64,000 nt of DNA from assembly GCA_017744365.1 (NCBI GenBank), contig JAGIBL010000002.1, positions 496,001 to 560,000 of the forward strand, read 5' to 3'. This DNA is from Nocardioidaceae bacterium. Its GTDB lineage: Bacteria; Actinomycetota; Actinomycetes; Propionibacteriales; Nocardioidaceae. Made by a program: the position numbers and the translations under genes. Positions 1-8,553 of this stretch are shown here, one piece after another. A model generated the notes under the pieces. The model saw only the letters and a program-made list of their open reading frames with translations, was not told the origin of the DNA and made no database searches. The number at the start of each line of letters is the position of its first letter. The first letter of the stretch is position 1.

Positions 1-452
1 ATGATCGCGAACGCCTGCGCCACCGTGGCCGGGATCTCCGCCACGCTGGTCGCGCGCAGGCTGGCCGCGGCGACCGCGCGCATCGCGGCGCCCTGGTCCT
101 TGGTCTCGTGCAGCAGCCCGTTGCCGGTGGCCGGGTGCCGCAACGGCAGTCCCGGCGAGACGACGAGCACCGGGATCGAGTCCGAGTACGCCTGGCCGAT
201 CGCGGTCGCGGCGTTCAGCAGAGCCGGGCCGGTGGTGACCACGGCGACCCCGACCTTGCCCGTCGTACGGGCGTAGCCGTCGGCGGCGTAGCCGGCGCCC
301 TGCTCATGCCGGGTGCCGACGTGCCGGACCCCGCGCAGGGACAGGTGCTTGTAGATCTCCAGGTTGTGGGTGCCGGGGATGCCGAAGACGACCTCGACCC
401 CGTGCTCGACCAGCGCCGCGACGAGCGCCTCTCCACCAGTCATCTCGGTCAC
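1..452 (-). CDS. Thiamine-pyrophosphate-dependent decarboxylase, N-terminal part (5-guanidino-2-oxopentanoate decarboxylase-like)
   Basis: The 5' end of a leftward gene that runs off the left edge; about 150 residues are visible. They form the TPP-enzyme N-terminal PYR domain: a GIPGTHN motif near the start, then RHEQGAGYAADGYAR, whose Glu is the usual cofactor-activating residue, and a TTGPALLNAATAIGQAY stretch. The GIPG(V/T)H...RHEQGAG..ADGYAR pattern resembles 2-ketoarginine decarboxylase (AruI) more than acetolactate synthase, from memory of that family. The GTG start at 452 overlaps the upstream ligase stop (GTGA); an ATG at 443 is the alternative. It is the last visible gene of the operon that begins with the binding protein at 7221. 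The family is certain; the substrate is an inference. Confidence 0.85.
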   Translation of the reverse strand, partial: MTEMTGGEALVAALVEHGVEVVFGIPGTHNLEIYKHLSLRGVRHVGTRHEQGAGYAADGYARTTGKVGVAVVTTGPALLNAATAIGQAYSDSIPVLVVSPGLPLRHPATGNGLLHETKDQGAAMRAVAAASLRATSVAEIPATVAQAFAI

Positions 453-2533
453 GGAACCACTGTCCTCGTCGTCGTCTCGGAGTGCACGCTCGCGCCGTTC
501 GCGGTGCCGGCGACGACCAAGGCGTCGACCGCGACCGCGCCGGCCGGACCGACGCGCAGCGGGTTGACCTCGCACTCGACGACCTCGGGGTGCTCGGCGA
601 CCAGCCGGGAGATCCCGGCGACGACGGCCGCTGCGGCCCGGACGTCCACCGCGGGGCGTCCGCGCCAGCCGTCGAGCAGGGGCGCGGAGGCGAGCGACCC
701 GATCATCGCGGCCGCCTGCTCCTCGCCGACCGGGGCGAGCGCGAGCCGGACGTCGCGGTGCAGCTCGGCCTGGACCCCGCCCACGCCGACCAGCACCACC
801 GGGCCGAAGGAGCGGTCCCGGCGGGCGCCGACGATCAGCTCGACCGTGTCGCGCTGGGTGTCCATCTCCTCGAGCACGTAGGCGCCGTCCCCCAGCCGAG
901 CGCGCATCTCCTCGAACGCGGCCACCGCGCTCTCGGCGTCGGCCAGGCCGACCGCGACCCCGCCGGCCTCGGTCTTGTGCTCCAGCCACCCGGCCTTGAG
1001 CACGTACGGCGCCCGCAGGCGCGTCGCCGCATCGCGGAGCTCGTCGGCGGAGCCGATCGCGGAAGCACCGGGATAGCGCACCCCGTACGACGCCACCAGA
1101 TCACGCCCGGCCAGGTAGTCGACGGCGTCCCCGACCTCCGCGCCCACCGGCACGGACGAGGGCGCCGGCAACGCGGTCGCCTCGGCCATCGCGGCGGCGA
1201 GGTCGAGCGAGCGCGCCACCGCGTCGATGGTGTGCAAGGTCGGCACCGCACTGGCCCGCATCGCGCGGACCGCCGCCGAGTCGTGGCTCATGCTGTGCAC
1301 CACCACCGGGCGCCCGTGCACGGTGACCGCCTCGCCGAGGGTGGCCACCACCTCGAGCTCGCGCTCGACCAGCTCGGGGGTGTCGTCGCCGTAGCAGCCG
1401 AAGTACCCGGAGAGCACCACGGCGTCCACCTCGCCGCTTCCGGCGAGGACGTCGACGATGCGCGCGTAGGTGGTCAGGTCCTGCTCGCCGGCGCCGGCCA
1501 GGTCGACGGGGTTGGCCACCGCGGCGGCGGCCGGCAGGAACGCGGCCAGAGCGGCGGAAGTCTCGGCGCTGAACCGCGGCACCACCAGGTCGCTGCGGGA
1601 GAGCGTGTCCGCGGCGACGGCGCCCTGGCCGCCGCTGTCGCTGACGACGGCAACCCGGCGCCCGGCGGGCAGCGGGCTGCCCAGCAGCAGGTGCGCGAGG
1701 TCGATCGCCTGCACCGGGGTGTCCACCAGCACGGCACCCGCGGCCCGGCAGGCGGCCCGGACCACGTCGGTGGCCGCGGTGAGCGCGCCGGTGTGCGAGC
1801 GGGCCGCGGCCCGGCTGGCCTCGGAGGCGCCGACGGTGAGCACGACGACCGGCTTGCCCTGCCCGCGCAGGCGCGTCATCGTCTCGACCAGTCCACGGCC
1901 GTCGGCGAAGCTCTCCAGGTAGAGCACCACCGCGCGGGTCTCGTCGTGGTGCACCAGGTCGTCGAGCAGGTCGCGCGCGGTGACGTCGGCCTGGTTGCCG
2001 ACCGAGACGAACCGCGAGACACCCAGGCCCGCGTGCGCGGCCAGGCCGGCGAGCTCGAGGCCGAGCTGGCCGGACTGGGAGACGATCGCCAGGCTGCCCG
2101 GGGTGAACGTGCCCCAGGCCAGCTCGAGGTCGTGGGTGGCGTCGTACAGGCCGAGGCAGTTGGGCCCGACGATGCGCGCGCCGGCGGCGCGGATCCGCTC
2201 CACCACCTGCCGCTCGGTGGCTGGGTCCAGGCCCGCGGTGATGCCGAGGAAGCCGCGCGACCCGAGCGCCAGCGCCTCGTCCACCACCGCCGGCAGCGTC
2301 GCCGCCGGCGTGGTGAGCACGACCAGCTCGGGCGCCTCGTCGAGCTCGCCGAGGGAGCGCACCGAGGCGGCCCCGTCGATGCTGGCGCCCTTGGCGTTGA
2401 CGAGGTGCACGGTGCGCCGGCCGGACCCGCGCAGCGCGCCGCGGGCGAGCCAGTAGCCCCACTTGGCCGGGTCGGGCGAGGCGCCGACCACGGCCACCGA
2501 GCGAGGGTCGGAGAAGACGGTCAGGTCGCTCAC
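449..2533 (-). CDS. ADP-forming acyl-CoA synthetase (acetate-CoA ligase family), fused alpha and beta domains
   Basis: A 694-residue NDP-forming acyl-CoA ligase that interconverts a carboxylic acid, CoA and ATP with acyl-CoA, ADP and phosphate. Domain order: N-terminal CoA-binding Rossmann domain (VVGASPDPAKWG, residues 15-26), succinyl-CoA-ligase-like domains with GPNCLG (123-128) and the phospho-histidine loop SHTGAL (His247), then a C-terminal ATP-grasp domain from about 480. The GTG start at 2533 gives a GTGA overlap with the acyl-CoA dehydrogenase stop; a longer upstream extension would lie inside that gene and is not family-like. With the adjacent dehydrogenase and TPP decarboxylase it suggests that an acid is formed and activated to a CoA ester. 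The substrate is unknown. Confidence 0.9.
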   Translation of the reverse strand: MSDLTVFSDPRSVAVVGASPDPAKWGYWLARGALRGSGRRTVHLVNAKGASIDGAASVRSLGELDEAPELVVLTTPAATLPAVVDEALALGSRGFLGITAGLDPATERQVVERIRAAGARIVGPNCLGLYDATHDLELAWGTFTPGSLAIVSQSGQLGLELAGLAAHAGLGVSRFVSVGNQADVTARDLLDDLVHHDETRAVVLYLESFADGRGLVETMTRLRGQGKPVVVLTVGASEASRAAARSHTGALTAATDVVRAACRAAGAVLVDTPVQAIDLAHLLLGSPLPAGRRVAVVSDSGGQGAVAADTLSRSDLVVPRFSAETSAALAAFLPAAAAVANPVDLAGAGEQDLTTYARIVDVLAGSGEVDAVVLSGYFGCYGDDTPELVERELEVVATLGEAVTVHGRPVVVHSMSHDSAAVRAMRASAVPTLHTIDAVARSLDLAAAMAEATALPAPSSVPVGAEVGDAVDYLAGRDLVASYGVRYPGASAIGSADELRDAATRLRAPYVLKAGWLEHKTEAGGVAVGLADAESAVAAFEEMRARLGDGAYVLEEMDTQRDTVELIVGARRDRSFGPVVLVGVGGVQAELHRDVRLALAPVGEEQAAAMIGSLASAPLLDGWRGRPAVDVRAAAAVVAGISRLVAEHPEVVECEVNPLRVGPAGAVAVDALVVAGTANGASVHSETTTRTVVP

Positions 2534-3699
2534 GGCTGCGTGCTCACGGCACGGGAGATGATGAGCCGCTGGATGTCGCTGGTGCCTTCCTCGATCTCCT
2601 CCAGCTTGGCGTCGCGCAGCCACTTCTCCACCAGGAACTCACGGCTGTAGCCCCAGCCGCCGTGCGTCTGCAGCGCGGCGTTGGTGACCCAGGTGGTGTT
2701 CTCGGCGGCGGTCAGCTTGGCGATCGCCGACTCCAGCGCGGTGAACTCGCCGGCGTCGAACAGCCGGGCGGCGCGCATGGTGACCAGGTGCGAGACGTCG
2801 GTCTTCGCGGCCATGTCGGCGATCCGGAAGGCGACCGCCTGGTGCTCGATGATCGGCTTGCCGAACTGGGTGCGCTCGGTGGCGTACTGGATCGTGGCGT
2901 CCAGCGCGGCCCGGGAGAGCCCGGTGGCGCCGGCGCCGATGAGGATCCGGGAGGCGTCGAAGGTGCGCATCAGGCCGTAGAAGCCCTTGCCCTCCTCGCC
3001 GAGCCGGTTCTCGACCGGGACCCGCACGTTGTCCAGGAAGACCTCGGCGTTGACGATGCCGCGCTGGCCCATCTTCCGCATCGGCTGGCCGATGGTGACG
3101 CCGGGCATGTCCCGCTCGACCAGGAACGCGGTGACGCCGCGCGACCGCAGGCTCGGGTCGACGGTGGCGAAGACGACGATCCACTCGGCGTACGGCGCGT
3201 TGGAGATCCAGGTCTTCTGGCCGTTGAGCACGTAGACGTCACCCTCGCGTACCGCCCGGGTCTGCAGCGCCGCGGAGTCGGAGCCGACGCCGGGCTCGGT
3301 GACCGCGACCGCGGTGACCGGCGGGTTCTCGGTCGTCAGCGGGGTCAGCCAGCGCTTGCGCTGCTCCTCGTTGCCGAGCGCCTCGACCGGGCCGGCGAAG
3401 AACGCGCTGGAGGTGAGGAAGTTGCCGATGCCGATGTCGCCGTAGCAGAGCTCCTGCTGCACCAGGCACTGCGTCACCAGGTCGGTGACCCCGCCCCCGC
3501 CGTACTCCGCCGGGATCATGTACGACGCCAGCCCGATCCGCGCGGCCTTGGCCCAGAGGTCGAGCGGGGACTCGACGTCGGCCTCGTCGATCTCGCGCGA
3601 GCGCGGCCGGATCTCGTTCGCGGCGAAGTCACGGGCGAGCGCGACGAACTCGCGCTGCTCCTCGGTCAGCTCGATCCCGTCGCGGATGGTGTGGGACAT
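2530..3699 (-). CDS. Acyl-CoA dehydrogenase
   Basis: A 389-residue flavoprotein of normal family length that oxidises an acyl-CoA to the 2,3-enoyl-CoA. It has the all-alpha N-terminal domain, the middle beta domain (TEPGVGSDSAALQTRA) and the C-terminal helical domain with IEEGTSDIQR, where the Glu before GTS sits at the usual catalytic-base position. ATG 3699 is chosen because AGGAG lies about 7 nt upstream; the in-frame codons before it have no such site. A 39-bp gap separates it from the DDAH-like gene and a GTGA overlap joins it to the ligase. Chain-length preference cannot be read from sequence. Confidence 0.92.
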   Translation of the reverse strand: MSHTIRDGIELTEEQREFVALARDFAANEIRPRSREIDEADVESPLDLWAKAARIGLASYMIPAEYGGGGVTDLVTQCLVQQELCYGDIGIGNFLTSSAFFAGPVEALGNEEQRKRWLTPLTTENPPVTAVAVTEPGVGSDSAALQTRAVREGDVYVLNGQKTWISNAPYAEWIVVFATVDPSLRSRGVTAFLVERDMPGVTIGQPMRKMGQRGIVNAEVFLDNVRVPVENRLGEEGKGFYGLMRTFDASRILIGAGATGLSRAALDATIQYATERTQFGKPIIEHQAVAFRIADMAAKTDVSHLVTMRAARLFDAGEFTALESAIAKLTAAENTTWVTNAALQTHGGWGYSREFLVEKWLRDAKLEEIEEGTSDIQRLIISRAVSTQP

Positions 3700-3738
3700 G
3701 GGTGTTCTCCTCGTCACGAAAGATGGGGTGGGTCGGCG

Positions 3739-4497
3739 TCAGCCGATGAGCACGCTGAGGCAGGTGACGCAGCCCTCGAGCTTCTCGAACTCGCCGATGT
3801 CGACGACCCGCGGCGAGAAGCCGAGGTCGGCGAGCCGGTCGATGGTGCGCGGGGCCGAGCTGCTGATGAGCACGTCGTCGCCGCCGAGCGGGACCACGTG
3901 GCAGCCGGCTTCCTCCAGGACCGGGCGACCGGCCGGGAAGACGCCCGGCTCGAGCAGCTCGGGCAGGGTCAGGAAGGTGCCGTCCGGGAGCGCGGTGACC
4001 GCGGACTTCAGGTGCAGCACGTCGACCAGGCCGACCGGTACGACCGTCCGGCCGAGCGGCTCCACGGCCGCGCGCAGCTGTCGGACGCCCTCGGCGTCGG
4101 TGCGGCCACCGCGACCGACGTACACCGTGCTGCCGACCTGGAGGACGTCGCCGCCGTCCAGGGTGCCCGGGCCCTCGATCGCGACCACGTCGAGGCCGAG
4201 CTCGCGCACCTTCTTCTCGGTGCCGGCGACCTCGGGCTTGCGCGCGTCCGCACCCGGACGGGTGAGCACGGCGAGCCCGCCGACGACCACGACGGTGTCC
4301 TCGACGAAGACCGCGTCCGGGCAGCCCGGCGCCTGCTCGACCTCCTCCACGCGCCAGCCCGCGTCCGTCAGGGCCGCGCGGTAGCCGGCGTGCTGCTCGG
4401 CGGCGAGCGCCGCGTCGACGGGCTGCCGCTCGATGTGGGTGACGATGCCGTCGGCGAGGTCGGCGGTGGGACGCCGGACCAGGGCGATGCCGGCCAT
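3739..4497 (-). CDS. Dimethylarginine dimethylaminohydrolase (DDAH)-like guanidino-modifying enzyme
   Basis: A 252-residue pentein-fold hydrolase. Known DDAHs convert N-omega-methylated arginine to citrulline plus a methylamine. Key residues are present: FVEDT (Glu66, Asp67), DGGDV (114-118), catalytic HLKSAV (His162) and a C-terminal TCLSVLIG with the nucleophile Cys246, matching the DDAH ending TCxSVLI. The ATG overlaps the stop of the ABC ATPase by one base (TGATG). Its position directly after an amino-acid ABC transporter implies the imported substrate is arginine, a methylarginine or another guanidino compound. The DDAH family is clear; arginine deiminase or agmatine activity cannot be excluded. 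Confidence 0.88.
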   Translation of the reverse strand: MAGIALVRRPTADLADGIVTHIERQPVDAALAAEQHAGYRAALTDAGWRVEEVEQAPGCPDAVFVEDTVVVVGGLAVLTRPGADARKPEVAGTEKKVRELGLDVVAIEGPGTLDGGDVLQVGSTVYVGRGGRTDAEGVRQLRAAVEPLGRTVVPVGLVDVLHLKSAVTALPDGTFLTLPELLEPGVFPAGRPVLEEAGCHVVPLGGDDVLISSSAPRTIDRLADLGFSPRVVDIGEFEKLEGCVTCLSVLIG

Positions 4498-5240
4498 CAG
4501 AGCCTGCCCCCGGTCAGCACCCGGCCGAGGAACTGCCGGGTGCGCTCCTCCTGCGGGTCCTCGAAGATCTGCTCGGCGCTGCCGCGCTCGAGGATCCGCC
4601 CCTCGTGGAGGTAGCAGACCTGCGTCGCGCACTCGCGGGCGAAGCCCATCTCGTGGGTGGCGAGCAGCATGGTGAGGCCGTCCCCGGCCAGCTCGCGCAC
4701 GATCGCCAGCACGTCCCCGACCAGCTCGGGGTCCAGCGCGGCGGTGATCTCGTCGAGGAGCAGCACCTGGGGGTTCGTGGCCAGCGCGCGCACGATCGCG
4801 ACCCGCTGCTGCTGGCCGCCGGAGAGCGCGTCCGGGTAGGCGTTCGCCTTGTCCCGCATGCCCACCCGGTCGAGCAGGGCGAGCGCCCGCTCCTCGGCGG
4901 CCTCCTTGGCGACGCCGCCGATCCGGGTCGGCGCGAGCGTGATGTTGCGCAGCACGCTCATGTGCGGGAAGAGGTTGTAGGACTGGAACACCATGCCCAC
5001 GTTGCGGCGCAGCCGGTTCACGTCCACGCCCCGGCCGCTGACCACGTCGCCGTCGACGAGGATGTCGCCGGAGCTGATCTCCTCGAGCGCGTTGATGCAG
5101 CGCAGCAGGGTGGACTTGCCCGAGCCGGAGGCGCCGATGAGGCAGACGACCTCGTGGCGGGCGACGTCGAGGCTGACGCCCTGGAGCACCTCGTGGTCGC
5201 CGTACGACTTGTGCACGTCGCGGATCTGCAGGAACGTCAT
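4497..5240 (-). CDS. Polar amino acid ABC transporter, ATP-binding subunit (GlnQ/ArtP type)
   Basis: A 247-residue ATPase that powers the adjacent permease. Walker A GASGSGKST (36-44), Q-loop VFQSYNLFPHMSV, signature LSGGQQQR (139-146) and Walker B VLLLDE (159-164) are intact. The D-loop region reads DEITAALDPE instead of the common DEPTSALDPE, a mild variant. ATG 5240 overlaps the permease stop (ATGA). It is followed by the DDAH-like gene with a one-base overlap, so transport and first-step catabolism are translationally coupled. Confidence 0.95.
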   Translation of the reverse strand: MTFLQIRDVHKSYGDHEVLQGVSLDVARHEVVCLIGASGSGKSTLLRCINALEEISSGDILVDGDVVSGRGVDVNRLRRNVGMVFQSYNLFPHMSVLRNITLAPTRIGGVAKEAAEERALALLDRVGMRDKANAYPDALSGGQQQRVAIVRALATNPQVLLLDEITAALDPELVGDVLAIVRELAGDGLTMLLATHEMGFARECATQVCYLHEGRILERGSAEQIFEDPQEERTRQFLGRVLTGGRL

Positions 5241-6349
5241 GAGGTCCTCCCGGCGCGACGACCCTGCTCGCGCGCGATCAGCCGGTCGACGAAGCGGGCC
5301 TGCGGGATCGTGATGACCACGAACAGCACCGCCACCACGATGACCGGGGACAGGTTGAAGACATCGGAGGACACCAGGCGGGACTGGGTGAAGGCGTCGG
5401 TCACGCCCATCACGCCGATCAGCGCGGTGTCCTTCTGGAGGCCGATGAAGTCGTTGAGCAGCGGCGGCACGATCCGCCGGACCGCCTGCGGCACGATCAC
5501 CGTGCGCAGCGTCATCGGGTAGGAGAGTCCGAGCGAGCGCGCCGCGGCCCACTGGCTCGGGTGGATCGAGTCGATGCCGGCGCGGTAGACCTCGGCCACG
5601 TAACCGGAGTAGGTCAGCGTCAGCGCGAAGATCGCGAGCCAGATCGGCGAGAGGTCCTTGACCACCGGCACCTTCGCCAGCGAGAGGCCGAAGCCGACCA
5701 GGTAGAGCACGATGATGCTCGGGATCGCCCGGAACATGTCGACGTAGAGGGTCGCCAGCCAGCGCAGCGGCCGGCCCGAGCGGCCCGGCAGCTGCCGCAT
5801 CACGGCGAGCACCAGGCCGAGCACGAGCACCAGCACCTCGGCGGCCACGGCGACGCGGATGTTGACCCAGAACGCCTTGGTCACGCCGCTCCACGCCTGG
5901 TCGATGAACGTCCAGCGCAGGAAGGTGTGCGAGATGGCGCCGTCGTTGGCGGTGACGAACCAGACCAGGGCCGCGCCGATCAGCACCGAGAGCGCGTAGC
6001 CCATCGCGACGGTTGCGTGCTCGCGGCCGTCGGCTGCGCTCGCCCGGGCCCCCGGCAGGTCACCGGCCGCGACCAGGCGGGTGCGCTGCGGGGCCGCGAG
6101 CAGCGCGCGCACCGCGGGCACCACCGGCAGGCAGGCGGCCACCGCCAGCAGCCAGATCAGCGCCTGGGCCCACGCGGCCGGGTGCTCGATCATCGCGTGC
6201 AGCGAGTGCAGCGCCAGCCCGGCGCACCCGCCGGCCACGACCGCGACGGCCAGGCCCGCGAGGGCGAGCGGCACCACGCGGGCGGGCGGGGTCGGCGGCG
6301 GGCCCTGACGCGTCCCGGGCACCGCCGGGACCGCGGTCGCGGCCGCCAT
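5237..6349 (-). CDS. Polar amino acid ABC transporter, permease subunit
   Basis: A 370-residue HisM/GlnP-type inner membrane permease. It is longer than the usual 220-250 residues because of an N-terminal extension with two extra hydrophobic segments (about residues 23-45 and 58-80) before the core. The EAA loop for the ATPase is visible (AARSLGLSYPMTLRTVIVPQ). ATG 6349 is preferred: it overlaps the binding-protein stop as TGATG. GTG 6352 or an ATG at 6364 are alternatives. The permease and ATPase genes are single, so a homodimeric channel is expected. Confidence 0.92.
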   Translation of the reverse strand: MAAATAVPAVPGTRQGPPPTPPARVVPLALAGLAVAVVAGGCAGLALHSLHAMIEHPAAWAQALIWLLAVAACLPVVPAVRALLAAPQRTRLVAAGDLPGARASAADGREHATVAMGYALSVLIGAALVWFVTANDGAISHTFLRWTFIDQAWSGVTKAFWVNIRVAVAAEVLVLVLGLVLAVMRQLPGRSGRPLRWLATLYVDMFRAIPSIIVLYLVGFGLSLAKVPVVKDLSPIWLAIFALTLTYSGYVAEVYRAGIDSIHPSQWAAARSLGLSYPMTLRTVIVPQAVRRIVPPLLNDFIGLQKDTALIGVMGVTDAFTQSRLVSSDVFNLSPVIVVAVLFVVITIPQARFVDRLIAREQGRRAGRTS

Positions 6350-7221
6350 CACGGGACCTGCCACACCGGCACCGCGTTGGGGTCACCGCCCAGCTCCGGG
6401 CCGAGCCAGGTCGCCGAGAGCTTGTCGAGGGTGCCGTCGGTGTGCATCGCCTCGATGGCGGCGTCGACGATCGAGGCGTTCCCCGAGCCCTTGGGGTAGA
6501 TCGCGGCGTAGTGCTCGCCGGTCTCGTACTGGCCGATGACCTCGAGGGCGCCCCCGGACTTCTTCGCGAAGCCGAGCATGATCGCGGTGTCCTGAGCAGC
6601 CGCGTCGACGAGGCCGCTGGTCACCGCGGTCACCATCGCGGTGGTGTCCTGGAAGACCTTGGCGTCCTTCTCCGGCTTCAGCGTGTCCTTCGCCCAGGCG
6701 ACCGCGGTGGTGCCGACCTGGACGCCGAGCTTGGCCGCGCCGATGTCGTCGGCGGTGAGCTTGCTGTCCTTCGGCGCGAGCACGCCGATGTTGGAGTCGA
6801 AGTACGGCGCCGAGAAGGTGACCACCTTCTGGCGCTCCGGGGTGACCGAGATCTGCGCCATTGCGATGTCGTAGTCCTTGGTCTGGCCGGCGACGAGGGC
6901 GTCGAAGGAGACGTTGTCGACCTTGACCCGGTCGAGCCCGGCGCGGTGCGCGATGTTCGCGGCGAGGCAGTACTCGTAGCCTCCGCTGATCGAGTCAGGC
7001 GAGGTGCCCTTCCACCAACCCGGGGACGGCAGCGTGGTCTGCACGGTGAGCACGCCGGACTTGACCGGCTTGAGCTTGATCGAGCCCTTCGCGCCGTAGA
7101 CCTTGCACTCGCCGTAGCCCGAGGAGCTGGCGTTCCCGCTGTCCCCGGACGCGGAGCAGGCGGACGCAGCGAGCATGCCGACGACGGCCGCTGCCATCGC
7201 GATTCGCTGGTTGATGGGCAC
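6349..7221 (-). CDS. Amino acid ABC transporter substrate-binding lipoprotein
   Basis: A 290-residue family-3 solute-binding protein. The N-terminus is a lipoprotein signal: hydrophobic run then LAASAC with the lipid-anchored Cys near residue 22. The mature part has the SBP_bac_3 landmarks (DYDIAMAQISVTPERQKVV, then FSAPYFDS). GTG 7221 is chosen because GGAGG lies 5 nt upstream; a TTG at 7233 would overlap that ribosome site. It is the first gene of the catabolic operon. Its 5' region holds a TetR-type operator that matches one in front of tetR and a CRP-like palindrome further up. Confidence 0.93.
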   Translation of the reverse strand: MPINQRIAMAAAVVGMLAASACSASGDSGNASSSGYGECKVYGAKGSIKLKPVKSGVLTVQTTLPSPGWWKGTSPDSISGGYEYCLAANIAHRAGLDRVKVDNVSFDALVAGQTKDYDIAMAQISVTPERQKVVTFSAPYFDSNIGVLAPKDSKLTADDIGAAKLGVQVGTTAVAWAKDTLKPEKDAKVFQDTTAMVTAVTSGLVDAAAQDTAIMLGFAKKSGGALEVIGQYETGEHYAAIYPKGSGNASIVDAAIEAMHTDGTLDKLSATWLGPELGGDPNAVPVWQVP

Positions 7222-7235
7222 GGATGCCTCCAAAG

Positions 7236-7251
7236 TTGATTGGTGCGTCAG
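7236..7251 (-). promoter_or_regulatory. Candidate TetR operator of the transport/catabolic operon
   Basis: Read on the minus strand the site is CTGACGCACCAATCAA. It matches 13 of 16 positions of the operator in front of the tetR gene (8007-8022). It ends 14 bp upstream of the binding-protein GTG and just before its GGAGG, so a bound repressor would block the operon promoter or early elongation. Confidence 0.6.
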
Positions 7252-7269
7252 TTATGAATGACGACAACA

Positions 7270-7283
7270 GTGACCCGGGTCAC
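7270..7283. promoter_or_regulatory. CRP/GlxR-like palindrome upstream of the transporter operon
   Basis: GTGACCCGGGTCAC is a perfect 14-bp palindrome that fits the core GTGA-N6-TCAC of the actinobacterial cAMP-receptor (GlxR/Crp) consensus TGTGA-N6-TCACA. It lies 48 bp upstream of the binding-protein start. A very similar site precedes dctA at 17542. Confidence 0.5.
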
Positions 7284-7387
7284 GGCGTGGTGTCAAGGGT
7301 CACATCCGGAAATCTCAGTACCGAGACGCGGACCTTCGGGCAGGCCTCAGCGACCGGCCGCGCGGGACCGGACAAGGAGTGTGGGGA

Positions 7388-7978
7388 TCAGCTCTCCAGG
7401 GCGGCGATGACGTGGTCGCAGACGGCCTTCATCCGGTCCACGTTCATGCTGTGCGAGGCCAGCAGCACCTGCAGCGCGAGACCGTCGATCATGCCGATCA
7501 GCGCGTTCGCGAGCAGCACCGGGTCGCCGTCGCGGAACTGGCCGGCGTCCTGCCCGTCACGGATGATCGCGGCCATCACCCGGCGCCACTCGCCGTAGAC
7601 GTTCTCGTTGAGTTCCTGCAGGTCAGGCTCGTGCAGGGCCTCGACCCAGAGCTCGGCCCAGACGTGCCAGGCGGTCACCGTGACCGGGTCGCGAGGCAGG
7701 TAGGAGTCGACGAAGGCGCGCAGCCGGTCCCGCGGCTCGGCATGCGACTCCAGCAACGGCCGGCGGCGTTCGAGGGACTGGTTGAAGTTCCACTCGAAGG
7801 CCGCGTGCATGAGATCGCGCTTGGTGTCGAAGTAGTAGTGCACGGTGCCCGTGCTGGTCTGCGCGCGCTTGGCCACGTCGGCCACCCGGAGGGACTTGAA
7901 GCCGATCTCCGAGACCACCTCGCAGGCCGCCTGGATGATCTGCTCGCGACGCTCGGCCTCGACGCTCGTCCTGGCCAC
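7388..7978 (-). CDS. TetR-family transcriptional regulator (BetI-like C-terminal domain)
   Basis: A 196-residue repressor. The N-terminal helix-turn-helix is clear (IIQAACEVVSEIGFKSLRV followed by VAKRAQTSTGTVHYYFDTK); the rest is an all-helical ligand domain of the BetI-like type. GTG 7978 is preferred, with GAGGGG just upstream. The longer in-frame ATG at 8005 would leave only one base between the start codon and the palindromic operator at 8007-8022. It lies on the same strand and upstream of the ABC/DDAH operon. The twin operators indicate it represses both itself and that operon; the inducer may be the imported guanidino compound. Confidence 0.9.
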   Translation of the reverse strand: MARTSVEAERREQIIQAACEVVSEIGFKSLRVADVAKRAQTSTGTVHYYFDTKRDLMHAAFEWNFNQSLERRRPLLESHAEPRDRLRAFVDSYLPRDPVTVTAWHVWAELWVEALHEPDLQELNENVYGEWRRVMAAIIRDGQDAGQFRDGDPVLLANALIGMIDGLALQVLLASHSMNVDRMKAVCDHVIAALES

Positions 7979-8006
7979 GCCAGCCCCTCTCGTCCGCCCC
8001 CGCATA

Positions 8007-8022
8007 TTGACGCATCAGTCAA
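8007..8022 (-). promoter_or_regulatory. Candidate autoregulatory operator of the TetR gene
   Basis: TTGACGCATCAGTCAA contains the inverted arms TTGAC and GTCAA around a 6-bp centre. It sits about 28 bp upstream of the proposed tetR start. Its near-copy at 7236-7251 is in front of the binding-protein gene. Confidence 0.6.
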
Positions 8023-8049
8023 CCACCGGCGACAGCCGAGTTCAAGCAC

Positions 8050-8553
8050 CTACTCCGGCGCCGGCTGCTCCAGCCACCCGCGGAACGCCTCCAGGTTCGC
8101 GGTGGACTCGCCGTTCGCGAGCCGCCACTCCCACTCCTTGCGGATGCTCGTCGCGAACCCGAGCTCGAGGAGCACGTTGAACGACTCGTCGGCGTAGCTG
8201 AGTACCGAGCCGAGCAGCCGGTCCACCTCGTCGGCGGTGACCACGCTCAGCGGCAGCCGGGCGTCGAGGAAGATGTCGCCGACCGCGTCGAGCGCGAACG
8301 CGACGCCGTACATCCGCATGTTGCGCTCCAGCATCCAGCGGTAGACGCCCTCGTGGTTCTCGTCGGGGCGGCGGCAGACGAAGGCGTGCACGCTGAGCGC
8401 GTGCGGGCCGGCCTCCAGCCGCACGGGGGTCTTGAGCTTGCGCTCGCCGGGCAGCACCACGTCGAAGACACCCTCGGCGCTCTCGGACCACTCCAACTCA
8501 CCGGCCTCGAGCACCTCGCGGATGACGCCCGCGGCCTCGTCCTGGGACGTCAC
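8050..8553 (-). CDS. YbjN-domain protein
   Basis: A 167-residue cytosolic protein of the YbjN family (fold related to type III secretion chaperones; biochemical function unknown). It shows the family's mixed alpha/beta layout, with [21 protein letters not shown] and a [17 protein letters not shown] core. The GTG at 8553 overlaps the mshA stop (GTGA), so it is co-translated with mshA. As I recall, an equivalent gene follows mshA in mycobacteria (Rv0487 after Rv0486), which supports a conserved though unexplained link to mycothiol. Confidence 0.85.
   Translation of the reverse strand: MTSQDEAAGVIREVLEAGELEWSESAEGVFDVVLPGERKLKTPVRLEAGPHALSVHAFVCRRPDENHEGVYRWMLERNMRMYGVAFALDAVGDIFLDARLPLSVVTADEVDRLLGSVLSYADESFNVLLELGFATSIRKEWEWRLANGESTANLEAFRGWLEQPAPE

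Noticed and set aside
482-2650. Long plus-strand open frame opposite the acyl-CoA ligase gene
   Set aside because: Arg/Ala/Gly/His-rich translation with no motif; it mirrors the high-GC codon pattern of the minus-strand gene.
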